From Perognathus longimembris pacificus (lineage: Eukaryota > Chordata > Mammalia > Rodentia > Heteromyidae): DNA of 64,000 nucleotides. The translations under genes and the position numbers were made by a program. The notes beneath the pieces were generated by a model. It saw nothing but the letters and a program-made list of their open reading frames with translations. It ran no database searches and was not told the DNA's origin. Of this stretch, positions 49,898-59,940 are shown piece after piece (within the stretch, counting starts at the first letter, position 1; every line of letters starts with the position of its first letter). The stretch lies in the NCBI RefSeq assembly GCF_023159225.1, contig NC_063167.1:7037734-7101733 (forward strand), written 5' to 3'.

Positions 49898-49985
49898 TCA
49901 TAGACGTGCTGGGATCGAACCTGGCACCTGACTCACGCTAGACAAGTGCTCTCCTCCGCAGAGCCACGCCCCCGGGCCTCCTTTT
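49898..49985 (-). mobile_element. ID SINE
   Basis: 'GTGCTGGGATCGAACCTGGC', 'GCTAGACAAGTGCTCTCC' and 'AGAGCCACGCCCCCGGGCC' form a reverse ID body. Confidence 0.82.
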
Positions 49986-50284
49986 ATAGTGCTTGACCTA
50001 GGACTGAAGGCTCACCGGAGACACTGAGAGAAGGGATGAAAACCAAGGACGGCTGTTCCAGGTCCGCCCTGCCTCTCACCCAGTGTGCGGTGGTTTCCGG
50101 TCCCTTTCCCTCTGCAAGCTACAAACCCCGGCTCCCAGGACACCATCACGGCCGGGGGGCGGGGTGGGGAGAGGGGTTGGCTGGTCTGCAGGGTCCCACA
50201 TGGCCAGAGCTGTGCTTTCTCGTCCCTTCTTGGCAGGGACTCCGAAGCCAGCCGCAGATCCAAGGCACACACTCCACAGCAGAT
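49986..50284. other. Unique sequence
   Basis: Nothing recognised. Confidence 0.45.
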
Positions 50285-50480
50285 ATTACTAATCGAGCGT
50301 TTGCCATAGGGAGAGGTGTGTGTTTCGGGAAGGGTGGTTTGGGGGCCACAGCACCTCCCACGTGTAATGAAATGGGCCTCTTGCGATGTTAGCTGTGACT
50401 TGCCGTGTCGGTGTGCAAATTCTCTGTCTCATGACTAGAATCAATTCCTCAGATTAAAGTGGTTCTCAAAGTTTCTCTCA
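50285..50480. promoter_or_regulatory. Candidate regulatory island
   Basis: 'TATTACTAATCGAGCGTTTG', 'CCACGTGTAATGAAATGG', 'GTGTGCAAATTCTC' and 'CAGATTAAAGTGGTTC' in repeat-free DNA. Confidence 0.4.
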
Positions 50481-50777
50481 GAACTCCCCGTCCACCCAGG
50501 CATGGCTGGGGCAGGTAGACTATCGGCCATCCCCTTGTAGCCCACCTCTGCTGATGCCCGCACAGAGGACCGGCTGGATGGCCGCGGAGGCAGGACATCC
50601 GGGCACACACCCGGGCACAGACAGGAGGCCCGGAGGACCTGGGAGGGGCCGCTGACACGGGGCCACAAGAGGCTGCAGTGGGGACAACAGGAGATGAGAT
50701 TCCCCAGGCAGAAATGGGGGTGGAAGAGGCCACGACCCAGCTCTCTTCAGTGCTGAGCCACAAGAACACAGAATCTC
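50481..50777. other. Unique sequence
   Basis: Nothing recognised. Confidence 0.45.
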
Positions 50778-50845
50778 GGCCAGGGGCGAGGGGCTCACGC
50801 CTGTCATCCTAGCCTCAAGCCCCAGGACTGGCACAAAAACAGACA
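50778..50845 (+). mobile_element. B1-Geo SINE with large internal deletion
   Basis: 'GGGGCTCACGCCTGTCATCC' (B1 start) is joined directly to 'CTCAAGCCCCAGGACTGGCA' (Geo end). About 150 bp between them are missing. Confidence 0.8.
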
Positions 50846-51074
50846 AAGAACACAGCATCTTCATGGTGAGTTCGCCGCTCCTGACTCTCCTGTGGACCCT
50901 GCAGGAAAGTCAGCTGTACTGAAGGATTTCTGTAAAACTCTCTCAGACCATTCGCTCCCCTCCAATCACTCCCATTGCTCTCTGACCCAAATAAGCGCGT
51001 GTTGATGGTCCCCAGGACTGGTGAGATGCGGCACCCGCCTGCCTCTCCCACCTCGTTCTGTAGCTCTTTCTCCT
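50846..51074. other. Unique sequence
   Basis: Possibly eroded L2 upstream of the next entry, not certain. Confidence 0.35.
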
Positions 51075-51415
51075 CCCCATTGTCCAGCCTAAGGCTTTCT
51101 TGCTGTTCCTCCAATAAGCCAAGGCCTGTCATGTCTTAGGGCCTTTGCACTGGTGGTTGCCTTTGTCCAGAAGGCTCTTTGCCTAAATGTTTGCAGGACC
51201 ACCTGAAGTCTGTCCTTCAGATCTCTCCCCATGCCACTTCCTCGAAAAGAACCTGCCCTGGCCGCCCGAGGTGGAGTGGTCAGCTGGTCCTCTACTTGTC
51301 TAGGTCTCTGCATGCTCTGAGATGCCATTTGTTTGGATGTTGACCATTTCTCTCTTTTGCCTCTATCAGGTACAGAGCCTGATAGGTGCTCAGTCAATCA
51401 CTCCCCTGTGATACA
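51075..51415 (+). mobile_element. L2 LINE 3' fragment
   Basis: 'GGGCCTTTGCACTGGTGGTT', 'TTCAGATCTCTCCCCATG' and 'GAGCCTGATAGGTGCTCAGT' follow the L2 3' end. Confidence 0.75.
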
Positions 51416-51999
51416 TACAGCCCGTGGTACCTCAGGAAAGTTCTGTTTGTTAGCACTCACAAAGATGGCTGGGGGGGTGCCGATCATGCCATTGGCTGGG
51501 GCTAGCTGATTGCTAGTGGCTTCTTATGGAAGCAGTAGATGGAGAAAGGTAGCAGGGCACAGATGACCTCCCTAGGATAGACCATCGATTAGTAATGCCT
51601 GCTGTGGGTCTAGTTGGAAGTCACAGAAGGTGTGCCATGGATCTACCACACCAGAGTGGACTGGGAAATCAGCTCAGGGCTTATGAGTCAGCTCTGTAGA
51701 GCCCTGGCAGCGGGCGCAGGCTAGGTGCTCAGTCAGACAGAGGTGGACCAACCCGCCAAATGAGGATGGCTCAACTTTGAGGCCCAGTCTCCTGAAGAGA
51801 TCGGAGAAGAACATCTAAGCCAACGGCTCTCAATTTTTCAGGAAACCCACCGTGTTCTTTCTTCAAAGGACAGCTTACTTGAAGCCCCGGCGTATTTGCA
51901 GATGAAAGCGACGCTGCTCTGGCCAAAGACGCTGGGCTTGGGGGCCCAGAGCCCCTCCTGCTTACCCTCCCGCCGCCAGAAGCATGGCGGAGACACCTG
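51416..51999. other. Unique sequence with small AT-richer words
   Basis: 'GACCATCGATTAGTAATGCC' (51580-51599) and 'GGCGTATTTGCAGATGAAAG' (51888-51907) look like regulatory words. No exon. Confidence 0.35.
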
Positions 52000-52080
52000 T
52001 AAGGAGCCTGGTAGCTCCCCAGAATGCTTGGTTCAGAGAGGAGACGGGACTCACCCGAGGTCACCTGGCCATTAAGAGCT
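52000..52080 (-). mobile_element. MIR SINE fragment
   Basis: 'GGAGACGGGACTCACCCGAG' and 'GGTCACCTGGCCATTAAGAG' fit the reverse MIR core. Confidence 0.55.
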
Positions 52081-52329
52081 GAGCAGAGGGTCAGCCCCCC
52101 CCACCCCCCCACCCCCGCTCCCTGCTGTATGACCAGGGCCTCCATGACACAGGCTCAGGCTATGAGAGCCATCGCCACCATCTCCTTGAAGCTGGGGGAA
52201 ACTGAGAGCCACCTCATCCAAACTTTGTAAGAGGGGTGCTTCCCTTCTGGCCCCGCCCTGCAGAGGTGGGAGGGGGGGTACAGCTCTGTTTATCTTGCTC
52301 TGGGAACCCCCCGGGGGCGTGGCATCAGA
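52081..52329. other. GC-rich unique sequence
   Basis: Nothing recognised. Confidence 0.45.
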
Positions 52330-52725
52330 AAACAACAGTCTCTCCCAGTCTGTGCTTTATTAATTAAAGGCTTCCCAGTTTAGAAGCAGCTGCTTCTGAA
52401 TGTTTAATTCATTGGTTCAGCTGCTGATTCCCCCCCACCCCGCCCCCCGTCCCCCCCTCCCCCGAAGCCCTCCCCCTCGCCCAGGGCCGCTCCTGGCTTC
52501 TCCCCTGCAGAGCTGAAGGTGATTTGTTAGGCAGCTGGAAGAATCTATACGGCGCGGGCTGGGCTGGGCGCGTGCTCAGGTCTGTTCCGCCGTAAAAGGC
52601 GCAATTTGTTGAATGACTACATGAGTATTTAATGACCGTCTTCCTTAGCCGCTTAGAAGCCAAAAAAGTAAAAATTAAAAAAAAATGTGAGTATTGAGTT
52701 CCCAATGATGTCGATGGATCCCCAA
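52330..52725. promoter_or_regulatory. Bipartite AT-rich island with palindromic E-box
   Basis: First part (52345-52425): 'CTTTATTAATTAAAGGC', the 16-bp perfect palindrome AGAAGCAGCTGCTTCT (52382-52397) centred on the CAGCTG E-box, and 'TGTTTAATTCATTGG'. A C-rich spacer follows, then a second part (52520-52725) with 'AGGTGATTTGTTAGGCAG', 'AAAAGGCGCAATTTGTTGAA' and 'GAGTATTTAATGACCG'. No repeats. One of the best enhancer candidates in the window. Confidence 0.55.
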
Positions 52726-53374
52726 GGGGGGGTGGAGGAGGGGCAACGGCGGGCACAAGGCCGTCCCTAGTGGGGCCCCCAAGGAAAGCAACACCTAGGG
52801 GGGCCTGGCCCCTCAGGGCTGGGGTTGGGGGGATGGAAGGGAGGAGGTCTCAGCTGGAGCTCATGGCGGGTGGGGTCCCCCCGGGGCCAGTGACAGCAGT
52901 GTCCTTCGGGGGGGAGTTTGCACCGCCCCCCCCCCCAGCTCTCTCCATTCCCTCAAGAAGGGTCTCTTGTCTGAACATCTCCAGGTTGCGGGGAGCACAC
53001 AGGCCCAGCGTGGGGAGGAAGGGGCTGATCCCATCCTCCCAGCCTTGGGAAGATCCTGGCTCAGCGCCCCCCCCCCACTGCACTACCCCACCCATGCGTG
53101 TTCCCCAGTTCATAATGACATCAAAGCGCCCTTGGGGGGAGGGGGTCCTCAGAAGCAGAATTCCTGGGGTCCGCGTCCTCGTGGGCTGGGTGAGCCCTGC
53201 TGACCAGCGGGCCCCAGGGCCCTGTCCTGTGGCCTGGTCAGCCAGACCCAGAGGCTGGCTGGATGAGGCCACCAGCAGGCGCCCAGCCCGGTCCCCCCCC
53301 CCAGGCGTCTTAGCCAAGGCGCCCACGCGGCCAGGGCCCCTGAGCTCCTGCCCCGTGTGGGCACTGCTCCCAGA
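52726..53374. other. GC-rich unique sequence
   Basis: Long minus-strand frame without recognisable protein. Confidence 0.45.
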
Positions 53375-53520
53375 GTCCTTCCCATCTCTAGAAGGTGCCA
53401 TTTCATGGAGGAGGAAACGGAGGCGGGCTGAGGCTTGGTAGCTGTTCAGAGGCACTGGGTATTGGGTGGCAAGCGTGGATTCACAGCCAGGCTGTCTGAC
53501 CCCAGGACACCCCACTAACA
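53375..53520 (-). mobile_element. MIR SINE
   Basis: 'GGAGGAAACGGAGGCGGGCT' and 'CAGGCTGTCTGACCCCAGGA' fit the reverse MIR. Confidence 0.65.
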
Positions 53521-53639
53521 GGCGGTGCCCGGGCCAACCCAGAGCGGGGAGGTGTGTGTGGAGGGACGAGCAAGCTAGGTAAGGCCCACGCTGTCCTTGC
53601 TGGGCAGCAATGGCCATCCAAGAGGGGGACTCTAGGGAC

Positions 53640-53762
53640 AAGCAGACAGGCCTGACAGCCCTTGTGTGGCCCTGGGCAGGGTACCAAATCGCTCCCTGCC
53701 TCAGTTTCCTCATTTGCCAAATGAAGATAATGCTGACATCCTAAGGTTACTGTTAAACTTCA
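53640..53762 (+). mobile_element. MIR SINE
   Basis: 'GTGTGGCCCTGGGCAGG', 'CCTGCCTCAGTTTCCTCATT' and 'GCCAAATGAAGATAATGCTG'. Well-preserved MIR core. Confidence 0.8.
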
Positions 53763-53764
53763 CC

Positions 53765-53862
53765 CTCTTCGTCGGGTGTAGTGGCACACACCTGTAGTTC
53801 CGGCACTCCAGAGGTGGATAGGAGGTAGGAGGAGAGAGATGGAGGCCAGCCTGGGCCGAAAA
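53765..53862 (+). mobile_element. B1-like SINE
   Basis: 'CGGGTGTAGTGGCACACACC' and 'GGAGGCCAGCCTGGGCCG', followed by a CT array. Confidence 0.75.

Positions 53863-53865
<3 letters not shown>

Positions 53866-53942
<77 letters not shown>
53866..53942. repeat. (CT)38 microsatellite
   Basis: Uninterrupted CT run between two B1 copies in opposite orientation. Confidence 0.97.
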
Positions 53943-53943
<1 letters not shown>

Positions 53944-54038
53944 AGACTTCTCTATGTAGCCCAGGCTGGCCCCCCATCTTCCCGCCTCTACCTCTCAGGG
54001 CAGGGTTAAAGGGGTGAACCAGCTCGCCTGGCTTTCGA
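53943..54038 (-). mobile_element. B1-like SINE
   Basis: 'CTATGTAGCCCAGGCTGGCC' and 'CAGGGTTAAAGGGGTGAACC'. Forms an inverted pair with the copy at 53765-53862. Confidence 0.72.
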
Positions 54039-54434
54039 GAAATGTTTTCTGTGTGACTGATGTTTTGATCACTTCCACACTCGAAGAAGCACACTGAGGT
54101 CTGTGCTGCTGGAGTTGGAAAGCCAGGCCGGGCAAGCGGGGCTTCCTGGGACCTTCTGGGCTTTCCTTGGAGTGAAGCCCAGACGTGAACGAGCTCATCA
54201 CCTGCGCGGAGCACAGAGTCTGCCTGGGCACAGTTGCTGCCCCTCTAAAATCTCTTCTGCGAAGGAGCCATGTGGACTCCCAGAAACCAGCACCGGCCAA
54301 TGAGATGTGTACCCCACGGTGGGAGCTGGGTTTCCTGTTTTTGCTGTGGAAACGAACTCTCTGGTCCTGCTTCCCTTGAGAATAAGAAGTGAGAGATTCT
54401 TGCCGGAGCACAGAGATGAGCGTGGAAGGGAAAT
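54039..54434. other. Unique sequence
   Basis: Nothing recognised. Confidence 0.45.
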
Positions 54435-54542
54435 GAGCCAGGGAAGGAGGGAAGGAAGGAAGGGGAGAGAGGAGGAGGAAGGAAGAGAGGAGGGAGGCTG
54501 TAAGGAGCTAGGAGGAGGGAGGAGAGGAGAGGAGGAGAGCAT
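54435..54542. repeat. GGA/GGAA purine-rich tract
   Basis: Imperfect purine repeat. Confidence 0.9.
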
Positions 54543-54760
54543 GTTTGCATCATCAAGGGGTGAATGTTTTCATCCTCCTCAGCTTAGAACCCCCCCTCCC
54601 CTTCCCTCCCCCGAGGGTTATTTTGGGTGGCAGCGTGATTGGGAGCTTGGAAGGCAGGAAATTGAGTGGTGATTAAAGTTGTAATAAGTGACAACATCAA
54701 GTATCATTATCCTTAGAACACGCACATGACACCTCTTTGCCAGAATTTGCTCTGCAAATG
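54543..54760. promoter_or_regulatory. AT-richer island, candidate enhancer
   Basis: 'GCATGTTTGCATCATC' (octamer-like), 'GGGTTATTTTGGGTGGC', 'GTGGTGATTAAAGTTGTAAT' and 'ACATCAAGTATCATTATCC'. Repeat-free apart from a short C-rich patch. Confidence 0.47.
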
Positions 54761-55264
54761 GGGGGGGGGGTTAGATTTTCCGGGATGGGAGGGGGGAGCT
54801 CTCCTCCTCAGGCCATCTTCCTGCCCCCATCAGCAGGAAGGAGGGGGCACCAGCAGGGACAGAGGCCAGCTTGGCAGTCCTGGGAAGGTGACCTACAACC
54901 TGAGGCAAAGCTGCCAGTCCCTGGCCTAGAACTCCTGTGCCTCTGGCTCTGCCTTGCACCTTGGTGCCCAGAAATGCTTCCTGGAACTGCCCTTCCTCTG
55001 CCAGCCCCTCGGGGCTGTGTCCCTGCTGTGTGCTAATTCGAGCAGCCTTTGTAGCCCAGGGACTCTGAAGAATCTGGAATGAGGGGAGGGGGAGGGGAGT
55101 GGGCTCTGGAGAGCAAAGGTGAATGTGGGGTTGTAAGGTTTGTGCCATGGGCTAGAGGCCACAAGTCTAGTATTTGTCCATCCTGTCTGGCAATCTGCAC
55201 ACCCAATCCGTCAGCCAAGCACTCTAGCCCAGCTCCATTCCAGACACCTCCCACCTCATCAAAG
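54761..55264. other. Unique sequence
   Basis: Nothing recognised. Confidence 0.45.
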
Positions 55265-55795
55265 CAACCCACCCACCCAAGCTGCCAGGTAGCCCAACCT
55301 TCGATCTGTCAGCTCATTGCCCACCCAGAGTTCCGTCCATCCACCCACCCACCTAGCTACCTATTCACCCATCCATCCACCCATTCACCAACCTATCCAT
55401 TTATCCATCCAACCATCCACCCACCCACACATCCATCCTCCCTATCATTCATCCATCCACCTATGCATCCATCTACTGACCTATCCATTCATCCACCCAT
55501 CCATCAACCCTTCCACCATATATCTTTCCATCCATCCACCCACCAGTCCATTCACCTACCCACCCATTGACCCATCCATCCATCCATCCATCCACCCATC
55601 TAGCCTTTCGTCTGCCCACCTATCCATCCATCCATCCATCTACCTATCTATCTATCCACCAACCCATTTTTGCATCCACCCATCCACCTATCCATCCCCA
55701 CACCCATCTATTCATATACCCACCTATCCACCTATCCACCCATCCACCCACCCATCCTTCCATCTATCCACCCACCCACCTCACTAGTCCAAGCC
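55265..55795. repeat. (ATCC)n-derived satellite
   Basis: CCATCCATCCACCCACC-like tetranucleotides with frequent TAT and CAT variants and no stable longer unit. Same tetramer base as the minisatellite at 2080-2930, but without the TGCCCATACATCC unit. Confidence 0.95.
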
Positions 55796-55854
55796 AAAGC
55801 TCCATGCCCCACCCAGCACACAGCCCAGGTTGAGTGTTCGCTCTGTAGCAGGCG

Positions 55855-55960
55855 GCCTGGGCCCTGTTTCTGGCTCGGCCACTTCCTCCCATGTAGCTCT
55901 GTGTAGCTCTTCACATCTCTGTGACTCAGAGGTCCAATCTCTGGGGTGAGGGTGGTTGTC
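55855..55960 (+). mobile_element. MIR SINE fragment
   Basis: 'CTGGCTCGGCCACTTCCTCC' and 'GTAGCTCTTCACATCTCTGT'. Confidence 0.55.
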
Positions 55961-56684
55961 ACACGCAGTTGTTGGAGGTGAGGGGGTTGTAGCATCCTGC
56001 CAGGCAGTGTCCAGGGTCATGGGTACCAGGTACGGTGACACTTCCTACCCCACAGATGGTGGTCCCTATCTGGCATGGGAGCCCTGGGCTTCTGCTGCAG
56101 TGAGAGCCCATCAATGGGATAAGAAGGGGATCGGAAGGGACAGCTTTCCAGGCTGGGGACCCACTGGGCCATTGACCTAGGTGCAAACCTGGGAGGGAAG
56201 AGAGAGATGCTCAGAGCCCTCCCCTCTGACCATTTCCCTCCGCCTCAGAAGGACCCACATCGGGAGCCAGGGCCCCAGATTTCAGCAGGGAATGCATCTT
56301 ATTCCCAATAGCCCAAACCTTTCATAAATGGGCACAGCTGTGGTGAGCTAGACCCGGGCAGACGGCTGACCCACTGGAGCCGGCGCCTCTTTCTGCCTTC
56401 TTCCTCATCTCACCAGCGAGAGAGCGAGGTTTCCTGCAGCCATGTCCAGCCAGACGCCTCTGGAAGCTTCCATGCCTTTGATCACTGGATCTTTCGTGTG
56501 GTAATTCACCAGGGATGTGTTTGGTACTGTCCCTTCCCACTCTCCCTGGAGCCGGGCTCTGGGCTGCTGGGGTCCCGGGAGGAGGGGGGACAGGGGCGTG
56601 AGAGACACTATCAGGTGGCCATGGCCCTGGGTGGGGCGGGCCTGGCCTAAGCTGGTGGGTGATTAGCCTCCTCTGCCAGGCTGG
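55961..56684. other. Unique sequence
   Basis: A small word at 56305-56330 ('CAAACCTTTCATAAATGG') may be regulatory. No exon. Confidence 0.4.
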
Positions 56685-56815
56685 CAGACCTATTAGAAGA
56701 CACAGTGCAATTTCATGCCCTGTTTCCTCCCTCCTTGGCCTGCAGTTTCTGCTCTATTTGTCCAAAATGAACAGAGATGAAGTGAAATGAATTACAAGCT
56801 CGCTTTTCCTCCTCC
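56685..56815. promoter_or_regulatory. Candidate regulatory island
   Basis: 'CACAGTGCAATTTCATGCCC', 'TCTATTTGTCCAAAATGAAC' and 'GTGAAATGAATTACAAGCTC' in unique sequence. Confidence 0.42.
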
Positions 56816-56926
56816 CTGGCCTCCTTGGTTGTCCCCAGTACCCTCCCTCTTCCCCCCCCCCCCCGCAAGTGTTCCCTCACCCAGACCTCTGAGGCCCTGT
56901 TTCTCTCCTCCGGTTCTCATTGTTCC

Positions 56927-57045
56927 AAGCATGGTGGTGCGTGTCTGGAGACCTGGTGACTTGGTAGCCTGGGATGGGACAATTGTTTGAGCCCAGGAGT
57001 TCAAGGCCAACCTAGGCAACATAGTGAGACCTCATCTCAAACAAC
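56927..57045 (+). mobile_element. Proto-B1 / 7SL monomer
   Basis: 'GCATGGTGGTGCGTGTCTGG', 'GAGCCCAGGAGTTCAAGGCC' and 'CAACATAGTGAGACCTCATC' resemble early 7SL monomers more than modern B1. One of the oldest 7SL-derived copies here. Confidence 0.75.
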
Positions 57046-57291
57046 CCTCCCGTGGACTCACCAGCTTCTGTAGTTTGGGTCTGGAGTGTACCTAAGAGGT
57101 TGAAGGCCTGGTTCTTGCTACAGCAGGGTTGGGAGAAGGGGCTTTGGGACGTGCTGGGATCATGAGGGCTCTGACCCCACCTGTGGGCACCTCCACCTGT
57201 GAATTGCCCATTGGGTGAACTCGGGGCCAATGGAAGCTCAGGAGGTGGCACCTGAGGCCTTGGGGGCTGGGTCTTCTCTTCAATCACTCCT
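57046..57291. other. Unique sequence
   Basis: Nothing recognised. Confidence 0.45.
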
Positions 57292-57540
57292 TGTCCTCCT
57301 CCTCCTCCTCCCCCTCCTCCCCCTCCCCCTCCTCCTCCTCCTCCCCCTCCTCCCCCTCCTCCCCCTCCTCCCCCTCCTCCCTCTCCTCCTCCTCCTCCCC
57401 CTCCTCCTCTTCCTCTTTTTCCTCCTCTTCCTCCTCCTCCTTCTCCTCTACCTCCCTCTCTTCCTCCTCCTTCTTCTTTCCTCTCTCTCTGTCTCTGTCT
57501 GTCTGTCTGTCTGTCTTTCTGCCTGTCTCTCTCTTTCTAG
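57292..57540. repeat. (TCC)n tract with (TCTG)n end
   Basis: Same type as 42780-44095 but shorter, ending in CTGT tetramers. Confidence 0.95.
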
Positions 57541-57639
57541 TTGCCCCATATAGGACCCAGACAAGTGGAGCTCACTGGCAATGCATGCTGGGTATGGCCA
57601 ATAGAGAGCAATAAGGACTGTGACAAACTCTCAAACTCT

Positions 57640-58060
57640 GAGTTTGGCCCACAAGGGACAAACTCCCTCACTGCTTAAGGCAAATGATAGATATTTTTCA
57701 TAACAATAAATTGTGCCAACATGTGCCAATCCAACCGTTTAAAACAGGTATGCAGTCCAGATTGGACCCATGGACCGACAATTTGTAGGCATTGCTCTAT
57801 ATGGAGTTCTAAAAGCTGCAGAACTCTCCAGAATGCCAGCGCTTTCCCCTTGAACATTGCCATCCATAATGGATGGATCTGTGTTGCTGGATTGAGACTG
57901 TTTCCAAACCACTGCCTTTGACAGAGGGATAGTAATTATACCCCGGCATTAATATTTAAACCACAAACAGAGTTAGCGTGCTAATGCCATCCCCGAAGGC
58001 TTTGGGCTCATTGAGTTTCATCCTTGTGAGACCTAATTATAGTCAGCAATGAATCCGGGG
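57640..58060. promoter_or_regulatory. Long AT-rich island, candidate enhancer
   Basis: Among the longest repeat-free AT-rich stretches. 'AAATGATAGATATTTTTCAT', 'CATCCATAATGGATGGATC' (palindromic core), 'GCCTTTGACAGAGG' (MEIS/TCF-like), 'GTAATTATACCCCGGCATTA' then 'ATATTTAAACCACAAACAG' (RUNX AACCACAAA), 'GCTAATGCCATCC' and 'CCTAATTATAGTCAGC'. High density of ordered words; conservation untested. Confidence 0.58.
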
Positions 58061-58097
58061 AGGCCGGAAGGGCCAGGCGTTGGCTGCCTGCGCCGGA

Positions 58098-58217
58098 GGC
58101 TCTTGGGTCTGGAGCACAGGCCTGAGGGCAGCCCGGTCCAGGCCCCAGCGGGCCTCAGGCTCTTGGGTCTGGGGCACAGGCCTGAGGGCAGCCCAGTCCA
58201 GGCCCCAGCGGGCCTCA
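58098..58217. repeat. 60-bp perfect-period tandem duplication
   Basis: Two units starting GGCTCTTGGGTCTGG differ at two positions only. The 60-bp period keeps a frame open, which is coincidental. Confidence 0.95.
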
Positions 58218-58724
58218 GGCCATTGGAGAGGTTTATGGGGCCAATGGCTCAGCTGAGTCCCCAGCCATCCTGCCGTCAGGGGTTCTGCTCCTCATGCTGC
58301 CCACTTGAGAACAGGGGTGTTCATAGCAGCTTGGACCTTTGGCCTTTGGCCAGGCTCATGGAAGAGCCCCCACCCCGTACCCCACTTAGGAGCAACTGTA
58401 AGTGAGAAATGGGTATTTTGTGCTTGTCTGGAAAGAAGAGAATGGTTTTGTGTAGGAGCTATGTGGTGGTCAGAGAAGACTGACAGCGGCTTCCTAGAGA
58501 CTGGTTTCTAGAAGTTTCTACGATTTCCAGCTACTGCCGGCTTGGTGGATGGTATCAGGCTGACCAGTTCTTGTTTGCTGGTGAAACTGGGGCTCATGGC
58601 CATGAGACTGGGCTGGGCAAAGGAGACTTGTGCAGAAACAGTCTAGAAGCTTCCGTCCGTGTATCTATAGCTGTGTATGGCCTGGAGAAGGGGGTCTCTC
58701 TCCCTCTTGGGATGGAGCTGGGGG
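58218..58724. other. Unique sequence
   Basis: Nothing recognised. Confidence 0.45.
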
Positions 58725-58840
58725 CTGAGGCTTACAGCCGGGGTACCCTGGGGTTGAGTCCGCTTCCGCTCCCTTCACCAGCTCTGAGGCTTTGGCAGAC
58801 CTCTTAACTTCCTCTGCGGAATGGGTCATTTCTGGGGTAC
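58725..58840 (+). mobile_element. MIR SINE fragment
   Basis: 'CTGGGGTTGAGTCCGCTTCC', 'GCAGACCTCTTAACTTCCTC', 'GCGGAATGGGTCATTTC'. Confidence 0.65.
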
Positions 58841-58921
58841 AGAGTTTGAGAGGAAGTACATTGGAGGGGGGCCCCCAGTGAGGGCTTGATAAGCCATGGC
58901 ATCCTTTGAAAAAAATTTTGG

Positions 58922-59135
58922 GCTGGTCCTGGGGTTTGAACTCAGGGTCTCACTTGACTTCCTTGCTCAAGGCTGGTCCTCTACCACTTGAGCCACAAGC
59001 TCTACTTTGGGCTTTTTGCTGGTTCCGTCAGTGGAGATAGGAGTCTCATGGACTTTCCTGCCTGGGCTGGCTGGGTCCTCAGCTCTCAGCCTCCTGAGTA
59101 GCTGGGATTACAGGCGTGAGCGCCTGGTGCCGGCT
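58922..59135 (-). mobile_element. B1-Geo SINE
   Basis: 'TGGGGTTTGAACTCAGGGTC', 'CCACTTGAGCCACAAGC', B1 'CTCAGCCTCCTGAGTAGCTG'. Confidence 0.9.
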
Positions 59136-59744
59136 AACGGCAGCTTCCTGGGGATCCACATGCTTGTTTGTCAAGGGTGCTTTGGCAGAGGCAGAGCAAA
59201 TAGACTGGGGCCTCTCCCGTGCCGGGGCCCTTGCCCCCCACAGCCCGCAGCCCCCCCCCCCCAAGGCCTGGCCTGTGTTTCCTTCCCAGGCTGTCCGTGC
59301 CCTCCTCCTCCAGTTTGCCCTGGAGAGCAGCAGGTTGTGAATTTTCTCCATTTATCTCAGGGAGAGAAAGGCGGAACCTCAATACCTTGGACGCGTCCCC
59401 TGGAGGAACGAATAGGAGCATACCTAGCTGTCTCCATGGTGGCCACGGGAACCTGGGCCGCGGGCTGAACTCCATGCAGGCCTTGTGTTTGGGCTCCACT
59501 CCAGGCCGGGGTCACCTCCCTGCCCCTGAGGCAGGGTCCACCATGCCTGGGTTCAGGGAGCCATTACTGTGGGATACACACTGGTTCCTCTCACGGGAGG
59601 CGCTCGAGGGGCAGAGAGGGCGTTAGTGTTTAGTAGGGACAGAGCAGAGCATCAGGCTAGGGAGAAGAGCAAGTCCTGGAGAGGAACCGTGGTTATGGCC
59701 CCAGAACAAGACAAATTTGCTTAACACCCCTGCACTGAATACTT
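59136..59744. other. GC-rich unique sequence
   Basis: Nothing recognised. Confidence 0.45.
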
Positions 59745-59940
59745 AAACCTGCTCCGAGCTACCTCCGGAGATTTTTGAGATCCGGAGGATCTTGGTTCAA
59801 AGACAGAGCGGGGAAGCAAAGTTGTCAAGACTCACACCTCCAATTCACTCGCAGAAAGCTAGGCCACGGGTGTGGCTCGAGTGGTAGAAACACTAGCTGA
59901 GCAGGCACGAGGCCCTGACTTGGAGTATCAGTACTGGGGG
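59745..59940 (+). mobile_element. B1-Geo SINE, 5'-degenerate
   Basis: 'GGATCTTGGTTCAAAGACAG', 'GGGTGTGGCTCGAGTGGTAG', end 'GAGGCCCTGACTTGGAG'. Confidence 0.82.

Noticed and set aside
52850..53713. 287-codon minus-strand ORF
   Set aside because: GC-rich sequence that overlaps MIR fragments, with no recognisable protein.
55317..55833. Second His/Pro/Ser-rich ORF set
   Set aside because: Translations of the ATCC satellite.
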